From NCBI GenBank assembly GCA_963920525.1, contig OY986437.1, positions 27,468,863 to 27,532,862 of the forward strand: 64,000 nucleotides of DNA, written 5' to 3'. The notes beneath the pieces were generated by a model. That model had not been told where the DNA came from. It searched no databases and was given only the letters and a program-made list of their open reading frames with translations. The translations under genes were made by a program, and so were the position numbers. This DNA comes from Dichetophora obliterata. Its lineage: Eukaryota > Arthropoda > Insecta > Diptera > Sciomyzidae. Shown here piece after piece: positions 55,931 to 64,000 of this stretch (its first letter is position 1; every line of letters begins with the position of its first letter).

Positions 55931-57522
55931 CCTCCCCCCCCAGTATGAAGTGAGGGCCATAAAGATTGTGCAGTGGCCCTTACGAAATTGGTTTGCGGTG
56001 TATAAATTGATGCCATTATTTTCCTAGGGACGTAAATGAAGATCAGGACAAGGATTACAATTAACGTATATTGCAGTGCGTCTTGGGCATATGTAATTGT
56101 GCTGAGGTGTTTAACTGATGCGTAGCTTTCGATTTGATGGTCGCGAAGTTTTTCCAAGTTTAGGGCTTCGGTTACTGACAGGGCTTGTATTCCTGAGTGT
56201 GTTATTGGCAGGATATGTATCTCGTCCCAGAAAATTCCAACATTGCTCTTGTAGATGATACCTCTTATAGCGATGTCGCAGTTCTGGAAATGAATAGCAC
56301 CGGTACCTTCAACTGTGTATTGTCTTTGACTGCAAGTAGAATTTATTAGTGTATAGGGTATATTAATATAGACGATAAAGTTGGCTTCTGGCTGGAAGAT
56401 TGTTGTTATCTTTCCGAGGTCATACAGGTCGCAGTGTCCAGGTTGATTTTGCATGAGCTGCCCCAGGCATTTAGATTCTTGAGTGTTTTCTTTTTGGATT
56501 GGTTTTTGGCAAAAGTATATTTTAGATATTCTTTGGCATGTTTTGTCGAAAAACTGAATTGTTTTGTTATTGTAAGTTATGTATGATTTTGTTATTATTT
56601 GCTTTGTTATGTTTATAGGGGTAGGTATAATATGATATAGCTGATAATTTTCTGTATAAAGATTAGGTATTTGAACATTGAATATGACATTAGAATGATT
56701 ATAATATGCTTGTAATTGTAATAGTTCGTATATTTCTTCATCTGTTTCAATTTTAATGGATTGATTAATCATATAATTTCTAATTTCTTGTAACTCTTTT
56801 TGGTTTAATATAAGCTTGGATATAATGTTTAGTTTGGCTAATAGTATGGCTTCTGCTATGTCTGTGATATGATTGAATAAAATATCTATATTGTAGTTAA
56901 GTTGGTTAAGATATTGCATTTCTTCTAGAATATTTTCATTTCTTTTAATTTTATTGGCTGTTTCTTTTGAATATTTGTTTACAAATTTTTCAATTGTGCT
57001 ATGTTCATTATTCATGTGTTCAGTAATATTTTTAAATCTTGCGATCATTTGCATATTCAATTTGTTTTGATTGACCGATTCTTTTTGTAAGTTTTCTTCA
57101 TTTTCTTTTAATTTTGTTATTTCATTATTTAAATTTTGTGCATCAACCGCATCCATGTTTCCTGTAATAAACTTTACTACTGATCCTAGTCCATTCAAGA
57201 TACCCCTTTTTTGTCTAGCAACAGGTGATAGTGTTTGAATTTTATTCTTTAGTTCGAAAAGTTTCATTTCAGTTACTTTTATAAGATTTGGTTGTATACC
57301 TTGTGCTTTAATTTCAGTAAAGGTAGTGGATAATTTGTTAATGTTTTCATGGTATTTGTCTAGGTCGATTATATGGATTAAATTGTTATACCCTTTTACT
57401 ACTCGTGCCGGTCCGAGTCTGAGTGGAATTATACCTTGGTTATCTTTGACGTTATGAATCTCTATTAACTGTCCAATGACCAGTTGTACCCTAAAAAGTG
57501 AAAATATACAAATATAATGCAA
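55831..57522 (-). CDS. env: Errantivirus envelope (Env) protein
   Basis: A 563-codon open frame with no break. Features in order: N-terminal hydrophobic stretch, a furin-like cleavage site RQKR near residue 134 immediately followed by a Gly-rich hydrophobic segment as in errantiviral F-like envelopes, coiled-coil-rich region ~140-260, several Asn-x-Ser/Thr sites, a C-terminal membrane segment (LIVILVLIFIYV) and a short tail that runs into the 3' LTR. The frame opens with a TTG, not ATG, and a splice-acceptor-like TTTTTAG lies at ~57491-57497 (minus). A spliced env mRNA taking its start from an upstream exon is therefore likely, as known for this group. Function: membrane fusion and possible cell-to-cell transfer. 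Confidence 0.85.
   Translation of the reverse strand: MHYICIFSLFRVQLVIGQLIEIHNVKDNQGIIPLRLGPARVVKGYNNLIHIIDLDKYHENINKLSTTFTEIKAQGIQPNLIKVTEMKLFELKNKIQTLSPVARQKRGILNGLGSVVKFITGNMDAVDAQNLNNEITKLKENEENLQKESVNQNKLNMQMIARFKNITEHMNNEHSTIEKFVNKYSKETANKIKRNENILEEMQYLNQLNYNIDILFNHITDIAEAILLAKLNIISKLILNQKELQEIRNYMINQSIKIETDEEIYELLQLQAYYNHSNVIFNVQIPNLYTENYQLYHIIPTPINITKQIITKSYITYNNKTIQFFDKTCQRISKIYFCQKPIQKENTQESKCLGQLMQNQPGHCDLYDLGKITTIFQPEANFIVYINIPYTLINSTCSQRQYTVEGTGAIHFQNCDIAIRGIIYKSNVGIFWDEIHILPITHSGIQALSVTEALNLEKLRDHQIESYASVKHLSTITYAQDALQYTLIVILVLIFIYVPRKIMASIYTPQTNFVRATAQSLWPSLHTGGGGVTTPTQTTTTNTYTSQPPPKPSRLNTPLQHLQ
55931..55941 (-). other. Polypurine tract
   Basis: Minus-strand GGGGGGGGAGG directly abuts the 3' LTR. 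This is the expected position for plus-strand DNA priming. Confidence 0.8.
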
Positions 57523-57568
57523 GCTAAAAGTGCCTATTGGAAAAAAATTCGAGGTATAATGTTAAAAT

Positions 57569-60500
57569 TTATGGTTTATTTTGTTTTCTTAGTTTGGATT
57601 TGTGTAATTTTTGGTCTTTTATTGTGGTTAATGTGACTTTTTTATTGCGTTTTACTTTATGTTTTGTGAATCTAGGAGTCATTTTATTTCTTCTATTTTC
57701 TTTTCTAAATATGGTTTTGTTGCTGTCGAAATTTTCGGGTTCGTCTCTAGTTACATTGATTTTATCTATGTTAAGGCTTGTAATTTGTTTAAGCTGTTCA
57801 CATATTTTTGGGTATAGAATCTCCTGATATTCTTTTAACTTTTGAAGGTATTCGTGTTCATTGTGAAATGAAATTATGTTATTGAATTTGTATGTTCTGC
57901 CAAAAAATAACTCGTAGGGAGTGTGTTTGGTGGCGGAGTGAATTGCGTTATTGTAAGTTATAAATGTTTCTGCTAAAATTTCGTCATGTTCAAGAGATAG
58001 ATTGTTTTCTTTTCGAGTTGTAAGTAAAATTCTGTAAATTTCAGTTAAAGTGGAATGCATACGCTCTACTGGAGAATTACTACTCGATTGTTGGAATGAC
58101 GTAAAATGCAGTTCTATTTGGTACTGACGACAGAAGTCCTTAAATATATTTGCCATAAATTCTTGACCTTGGTCACATACAATTTTTCGAGGTGTACCGT
58201 AAACACTGATGTATGTTTTTAATGCTTTTAGGATGGATACGCTATTTTTCGATTGTAGATTATAACCTGCTCCGAACTTAGAAAATTTGTCAATTATTGT
58301 TAAGATAGGGTGATTGTTAATTGTATATATATCGATGTGCAAAATATCGAGTGGCTTAATAGGTGTTTCTGGTTTTTCAAATTTTGTTTTAGGGGGATTC
58401 CTATCGTATTTTTGAGTTTTGCAGGTTTCGCAGTTATTAATTGTTTGTGTGATTTTATTTTTCATAAATGGAAAGTAGTACTTTCTTTTGAGATGCAAAT
58501 GTGTTTCATTTATTCCTCTATGGTTATGTCGATTGTGATAATCCCTAATCAACTGTTCTTGTTCGTCGCTTTGTGTTATGTCCTGTAATATTTCCATGCA
58601 GCGTATTACACGGAATATTTGGGTATGTGAAAAATATTTGGAGTATACATCCTGGACTATTCTGAATGTATCGTCATCCGTATAGATGGCAGATAATTTA
58701 TTAGGTGCCATATAGTTTTTTAAAATTTGAGTAATACTGTCTTCATTAAAATTAGTTTTTCGGATTATGCGTCTTTGTTTATTTCTAAATGGAATTTCGA
58801 CTGTGATTTCAGGTGCTTGGCTTGATATTTGTAGAATTATTTGTAGATTAAAATCGTTTAGTGGTTTTTCGGAAATAGCTATTCCATCGTTGAGATTTTC
58901 TATAGCAGAGTGAATTGTGCTTCCGTTTGTAGCGTGATTAGATTCTGTATCGTTAATGTTTACGTCCACGTTAGTGTTTGGTTTATCCTGTATTATTCTG
59001 CTTAAAGCGTCGGCATTTGAATTAAGCTTTCCCTTTTTATAGACTATCTCGTAATCATACTCCTCTAATTTAAGGCGCCAGCGAATGAGTTTAGAGTTGG
59101 GTTCTTTCAAACTCATAAGCCAGGTTAGAGGTCTATGGTCAGTAACTATCTTGAATTTTCTACCATAAAGGTATGGCCGAAAGTACTTAGTCGCCCACAT
59201 AATGGCGAGTAACTCTTTTTCTATAGTAGAATAATTTGTTTCCGAGTCGGAAAGCGTTCTACTCGCGTAGCAAACTGGCTTATCACTGCCTATAGTGCCT
59301 TGGGATAAGACTGCGCCTAGAGCATAATTACTAGCGTCTGTTGTGAGAATAAACGGTTTGGAGAAGTCTGGATACTGCAGTATTGGGTCATTTGTTAAAA
59401 GGTGTCTACATGTATTGAATGCCTGTATATATCGATCATTAATTACGATTTTCTTGTCTTTTTTTAGGCACTCAGTAAGAGGTTTTATAAGTTTTGATAG
59501 ATCTTTAATGAATTTTCGGTAATAACCTAGTAACCCAAGAAAAGCTTTAATTTGTTTCCTAGTTTGCGGAATTGGATAATTTTGGATGGCTTCTATTTTG
59601 GAAGGATTTGGTTTGATACCATCTGTTGATACAATGTGTCCCAGGAACGCTACTTCTTTATGCAGGAACTCTGACTTGTCTAGTTGGATTTTGAAGTTTG
59701 CCGAACGTAATTTTTCAAAAACTTTTTCAAGACTTTCAAGATGTTCTTGAAGAGAAGTTGAGTAGATTATTATATCATCTAGGTAGACAAGACAAATTTT
59801 TCCTACTAATTCTCTAAGAACATTGTCCATCACTCTCTGAAACGTTGATGGAGCGTTCTTTAGACCGAATGGCATTCTTATGTATTCATAGTGACCACCT
59901 TCTACTGTGAACGCAGTTTTTTGTATATGTTTATGATGCATTTCTATTTGATGAAAACCGCTTGCTAAGTCAAGCGTAGAAAAATATACACATTTACCTA
60001 GTTTATCCAGAATTTCATTTATATTGGGGAGCGGGTACCTATCTGATATTGTTTTTTCATTAAGCTTCCGATAGTCTATGACGAGGCGCCACTTTTGTTT
60101 TCCACTGGAGTCCTTTTTCTTTGGAACGATCCAAACGGGAGAACTCCAAGGGGAATAGCTATGGCGGATTATTCCCTGTTGAAGCATTTTTGCGATTTGA
60201 CATTGTACCTCGTCTTTGTGGACGTATGGATATCTGTACGATTTGGTGTAAATTGGAATGTCATCTGTTGTGGATATTTTGTGCTTAATTTCGTTGGAGA
60301 ATGTTAATTGTTCTCCTTCTTTGTAGAATACGTCGTTATTTTTCTTACAGAGTTTCAATAACTTTTGTTTTTCTTCTGAATTCAGATGGTCTAATCTGAG
60401 AATTTCTGATAAGTCTACAAAGTGGTTTGGGTCACAAGTATTATCTGGGTTTATATTATTTAATTCGACAAAGTCAGAAGTGTTGTAAGGGTTTACTTTA

Positions 60501-61137
60501 AGAGGCTGTTCAAGAAAAAGGGATTGTTCATTTTCAGAAAAATTTATTACTTCCAGTGAAGCAACCCAGTTTTTTGATTCGTATATACCTTCTGATATAA
60601 CTAAGTTAGGTTTAAGTTCTGTGTTTCTGAGATAAATTGATCCATTTTGAGTGTCTACTGGCAATTCAATAACTGTTTTAGATCTAGGTGCAATCAAGTA
60701 TTTTTTTGATATTATATTTGGTTTAAATTGTAGATTAATAGTTGAGTTTTGTGTATTAAGTGATTTGCTAACAAGATTAACTGTTGCACCGAGTTGAGTA
60801 AGGGCATCAAGTCCGATTAGTCCATCGAAATAATTATGGAATTTGAAGAGAAGGAATATGAGATTACCGCGTTGATTGAATTCACGAAATATAGGTAATG
60901 ATACTTGCTCATTAAGAGTATATTTTCCAAGTATAGTAGAGATTGAAGTTAATTTACATTTTTTAATATCGTCTTTATGTATGAATTCGGGATTAATAAA
61001 TGAGGCTGACGCTCCCGTATCTATAAGAAATCTCAATGGTCTACCAAAAGGGGATGATATGTTAACATATGCTAGCTCAGATCCATGTCTATTTACGTCT
61101 ATGTATCCTGTTGGTTCGGTGAGGCTGATCGGAAAAA
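57569..61137 (-). CDS. pol: Errantivirus Pol polyprotein (protease, RT, RNase H, integrase)
   Basis: Open from inside gag to a stop at 57569, about 1190 codons after the frameshift. Aspartic protease LIDTGASASF; reverse transcriptase with LVIDYRKLN, FSTLDLASGFHQI, MPFGLKNAPSTFQ and catalytic VYLDDIIIYS; RNase H with LTTDASNYALGAV and TDHRPL; integrase with an HHCC finger (HNRHNHRG ... CETCKTQK), catalytic Asp in HIDIYTI, Asp in VCDQGQEF and Glu in SPVERMHS; then a basic C-terminus. The order is that of Ty3/gypsy elements. No ATG opens the frame; translation is expected by -1 shift from gag at 61135-61141. All catalytic residues I looked for are present. Confidence 0.93.
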
Positions 61138-62280
61138 ATTTTGATCATCTTCAATGTTATTGATGTCTTCTATTGAGTCATCTGTATATTGATCTAATTG
61201 TTGTTGGTAAGAGGTATTGGGGCGTTGGGTCCTTGGATTTTTATTTATGTTATGAAATTCTTCTGTTCTTGGTCTTGTCATCCTGGAAAATTTAGAACGC
61301 ATGCTTACATCGGAATTATTATTCCTTTGAGATACAGTGGAGTTTTTAGTGTTTGTAAAACCTGAACTTGTGTCCATTGGTTCTGGTTGTGGTTGTCTGG
61401 CAGAAAATGACGAATTGTTATTATTGTTGTGGTTATTTCTAAAAGGGTTATGATTAGGATTAAACCTATTGTATGTTGGTGGGTTATTAAATCGGGACTG
61501 GTTTGGGTTATATGTGTTTTGGTAGTAATTTGATGTGTTTGGATTATAGTTAGACGTATTTGGTGTAAAGTTACGTGGGTTTTGCATTCTTGCTGGATAT
61601 TTATTGAACGTATTATATGGCTTATATTGTTTACTCTGATATGTGTTTCTTTCTGATCTCATGTAATGAATATTTTGTTCTTTTATACAGTAGGCTAAAG
61701 CAGTGGCCAAGGATTCTGGCCTCATAGCCCTAATGTTTGAGCCAAGTGGCTCTCTAAGACCACTTAAAAATGAGTTTAGACACATTTCCGCAAATAGTTC
61801 TTTTTTTGCTGCTACAACATTTTGATCACTTTCGTGTATCAAAATATTGTTGCACAGTGTAGCCTGAATTTCTATTATTTCACTGAAAAAATTTTCTACA
61901 GTTTTGTTGTATTGTCGTAAGTTGTGTAAATCCCTAATAAGTGAAGTCTCCGATCTTTTGTCAGAGTAATGCAGAATTAAGTTAGTTTTTATGTTTTCCC
62001 AATTGAGTGACGTTCCGTACATATTTAGTACTTCGTTTGCCTGACCGACTATCTTATTTCGTATTGCCCTTAGTAGTATTTGTCCTTGAGGCGTATGACT
62101 AGCACCTCTTGTATGTAACAATATTTCCTCTACGTTATTTAGAAATTCGTATAGTAGTCGAGGATTGCCATCATATTGAGGCAAATCCTTTATTGCATCT
62201 GGAATGCGAAGTGACTGAAAAATATCCACATATACAGGGGCAGGGGTGGGAAGGGTTGGGATGGGGGCTGTATTTTCCAT
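61099..62280 (-). CDS. gag: Errantivirus Gag protein
   Basis: 393 codons from ATG at 62280. The N-terminal half is helical and capsid-like (YDGNPRLLYEFLNNVEEIL). The C-terminal half is Asn/Gln/Tyr/Arg-rich (NPNTSNYYQNTYNPNQS, RSKFSRMTRPRTEEF) with no CCHC zinc knuckle, as in several errantiviruses that bind RNA through basic residues. It overlaps pol by ~70 bp in the -1 frame. Confidence 0.88.
   Translation of the reverse strand: MENTAPIPTLPTPAPVYVDIFQSLRIPDAIKDLPQYDGNPRLLYEFLNNVEEILLHTRGASHTPQGQILLRAIRNKIVGQANEVLNMYGTSLNWENIKTNLILHYSDKRSETSLIRDLHNLRQYNKTVENFFSEIIEIQATLCNNILIHESDQNVVAAKKELFAEMCLNSFLSGLREPLGSNIRAMRPESLATALAYCIKEQNIHYMRSERNTYQSKQYKPYNTFNKYPARMQNPRNFTPNTSNYNPNTSNYYQNTYNPNQSRFNNPPTYNRFNPNHNPFRNNHNNNNNSSFSARQPQPEPMDTSSGFTNTKNSTVSQRNNNSDVSMRSKFSRMTRPRTEEFHNINKNPRTQRPNTSYQQQLDQYTDDSIEDINNIEDDQNFFRSASPNQQDT
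61135..61141 (-). promoter_or_regulatory. -1 ribosomal frameshift slippery heptamer
   Basis: Minus strand A-AAT-TTT, with the gag codons reading CAA-AAT-TTT-TTC (Q-N-F-F). The heptamer fits X-XXY-YYZ in the gag frame, and slipping back one base enters the pol frame, which is open here. It lies ~35 bp before the gag stop. Confidence 0.75.
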
Positions 62281-62607
62281 AGTAAATTCTCTACTTGGTT
62301 CTTCTAGAATTGAACTAAGGCTTCTGCTTTTAAAAAGATTACTGAGGGAAACTGAATAGGGCTGATTTTCTGCACGTTTTTTCTGGGTTTTTTTTCCACA
62401 TGAATTTTTTTTCTTTGTTCTTTTTTTTTTATTGAATAAAATTGTTAACGTATTGAAATTTTTCTTTTCTTATCCCCTTTTATTGAAAAAATTTATTTGT
62501 TTTATTTTTAAGCTTTGTTTTATTTAATTATTTTTCAGTTTTCGACTTACATGCTTCCAACGATGATGATGATTAACTGCTTTAGCTGCATGATGCTTGT
62601 TGTTCGC

Positions 62608-62754
62608 TAGTCGTCCTTTCAGAGCGTTGAGTTCCAATGGCGATTAAAAGTTGATATAGTCGTCCTTTCAGAGCGTTGAGTTCCAACGGCGATTAAAAGT
62701 TGATATAGTCGTCCTTTCAGAGCGTTGAGTTCCAACGGCGATTAAAAGTTGATA
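62608..62754 (-). repeat. Three 49-bp tandem repeats in the errantivirus leader
   Basis: Units 62608-62656, 62657-62705 and 62706-62754 begin TAGTCGTCCTTTCAGAGCGT (+ strand) and end AAAAGTTGATA. Unit 1 differs from the others by one base (CCAATGG for CCAACGG). They lie between the primer site and gag, where gypsy carries its insulator, so a regulatory role is possible but unproven. Confidence 0.9.
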
Positions 62755-62946
62755 CTTAACCGATCTTGTGAAAAAAAAATGTGCTGATATTCAGTCAACA
62801 CTTATTTCAGAATATTATGTATCGATATTCTCTCGATAATAACTTCTGATAATTACAATAATTTTAGTTCGATATTCTTTCGAACAATTATTTTATCACT
62901 TATTCTTCAAATAAGAAGGATACTGATTATTCACTATTCACAAGAT

Positions 62947-62972
62947 GGTTCGCCAAGCCGTAGACTGCGCCA
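62947..62972 (-). other. Primer binding site, tRNA-Ser type
   Basis: Reading the minus strand out of the 5' LTR, the last T of the LTR plus GGCGCAGTC gives TGGCGCAGTC, complementary to the 3' end (CCA included) of insect tRNA-Ser. A GCGAACC further on may extend pairing to the T-arm. Drosophila 17.6 and 297 use the same primer class. Confidence 0.7.
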
Positions 62973-63731
62973 GTTATGTTCCTTGCTTAGAGCAGTTTGA
63001 TTGAAACACACTTTTCTTTTCTGCTGTAAACTTAGAACTGAACTTTATTACAACTCTTTCTTAAAATCTAACCAATTCGTTTTCGAAATGTAAATGTGTA
63101 AAAGTATGTAAAGATATAAATGGAAGAAATACAATTGTAAAATAGGAGAAATGTAATGTATGTAAAAGAAATACAATGTGGTTAATATGTAAAAGTTAAT
63201 AGTCGCAAAGTGTTGCCTAATTTATAGTTGCAACATAATATCAAAAATGCAAGGGTTTCATTTTAATGTCTTGTGGTTAATATGTAGAATAAATAATCGT
63301 AAAATGTTGCCCAATTTATGGTTGCAACATAATATCAGAAATGCAAGAGTTTGATTTTAATGTTATACTTTAAAATTGAACCTATTTTAATAGTTGCGAT
63401 TTATGAGGAAAAAAATAAAGAAAGAGTGTAAATAAAATTGGAACACTTAAAATATCTTATTGATTACGCTGCACTTTAAGTAGTGCAGTGGGGCTTATTA
63501 TGTTGTTGTTTCTGGTGCTATTGTTGTGGGTGCCGAGATTTAATTGCCGTTTGTGCTGTTGTTGTAAATGTAGTAACGATGTCTTTGACTTGTTGGTTAA
63601 TTTGGTATTGTTGTTGTGTTTGTTGTAATTGTTACTGTAAGTGTTGCAGCGGCGTATTGAGCCTCGATGGTTTGGGTGGTGGCTGAGAAGTATATGTATT
63701 TGTTGTTGTCGTTTGAGTGGGGGTCGTAACT
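62972..63731 (-). repeat. 5' LTR of the errantivirus (760 bp)
   Basis: Promoter LTR for the minus-strand provirus, begins AGTTACGACC at 63731. Candidate AATAAA (minus) at 63044-63049. Open frames across it are not genes. Confidence 0.95.
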
Positions 63732-64000
63732 CGCGCTTGCACGGGTATCACAAAGATTTCTGATGACGCTTTTAGCAGAGTAGAAATTGCAATCAGATCA
63801 GCTAGTGATTTTTTCCTTTTCATATTGAAAAAAAAACTTTGTTGTTGTTGTTGTTTCTTTGGAAAAATTCGTTAGAACAATTAATTGTTCTAACTTTGAC
63901 CTTAAGCTCAATAAACGATTTTAAACTATCAAACAACTAGAATTTGTATTTAAAATCAAGACTGATTTAAACTATCAAACATTTAGAATTTGTATTTAAA
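63732..64000 (-). repeat. Inverted ~572-bp unit, continuation beyond the errantivirus
   Basis: Begins with the duplicated CGCG and continues CTTGCACGGGTATCACAAAG exactly where the unit was broken at 55170. It runs off the window, so the array extends further right. Confidence 0.9.

Larger units (their letters stand above)
55171..63731 (-). mobile_element. Errantivirus (Ty3/gypsy LTR retrotransposon with env), complete
   Basis: 8561 bp on the minus strand: 5' LTR 62972-63731, tRNA-Ser-type primer site, leader with three 49-bp repeats, gag, pol (protease, RT, RNase H, integrase), env, polypurine tract, 3' LTR 55171-55930. The LTRs begin AGTTACGACC and end AACATAACT and look identical by eye. 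The flanking CGCG at 55167-55170 and 63732-63735 is a 4-bp target duplication, as expected for gypsy-group integrases; joining the flanks restores the ~572-bp repeat unit. All three main frames are open, so this is a recent, possibly competent insertion. Confidence 0.95.

Noticed and set aside
1..64000. CRISPR arrays, operons or other prokaryotic systems
   Set aside because: Spliced genes, eukaryotic mobile elements and poly(A) signals show nuclear fly DNA; the short tandem repeats are satellites or leader repeats without spacer structure.

Overview
This window looks like AT-rich nuclear DNA from a higher fly (Brachycera). Introns are spliced with GT-AG borders, the one large host gene is an insect-type fab1, and the mobile elements (errantivirus, piggyBac, hAT, Tc1/mariner, non-LTR retrotransposons, foldback elements) are typical of Diptera. 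A tephritid-like fly is plausible because introns and repeats are larger than in Drosophila, but the species cannot be fixed from the sequence alone.

Host genes occupy only the middle. On the + strand a tiny three-exon gene for an APC13-like subunit of the anaphase-promoting complex (30243-31592, 80 aa) ends 130 bp before the start codon of fab1 (31723-49207, 14 coding exons, 1889 aa), the PIKfyve-type phosphatidylinositol-3-phosphate 5-kinase. fab1 reads through without interruption: FYVE, DEP, TCP1/Cpn60, Cys/His-rich CHK region, PIP-kinase. Its three large introns carry mobile DNA: a foldback relative with a SINE-like insertion, a degenerate short repeat array, two inverted-repeat elements and a dead mariner-type transposase.

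The left half (1-30 kb) is mostly decayed mobile DNA: a piggyBac C-terminal remnant, a hAT C-terminal remnant, a 1.7-kb foldback element, a dead non-LTR retrotransposon (2780-4385), a 1.6-kb palindromic element with TAA target duplications (4997-6581), a complete but frameshifted piggyBac element (8825-11669), many MITE-like inverted repeats, tRNA-derived fragments at 20-22 kb, and a nest of inverted repeats around an RNase H-bearing non-LTR fragment (26.5-29.6 kb).

The right part (49.2-64 kb) holds a degraded + strand relative of that same non-LTR element, split by a hAT MITE with 8-bp target duplications; long ATTAAC/ATTAAT hexamer arrays; an array of ~572-bp units that switches orientation at 54513/54514; and, inserted into that array, an 8.56-kb minus-strand errantivirus with identical-looking 760-bp LTRs, a CGCG target duplication, tRNA-Ser-type primer site, gag, pol reached by an in-frame-positioned -1 slippery heptamer, and a full-length env. 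This provirus appears young and structurally complete.
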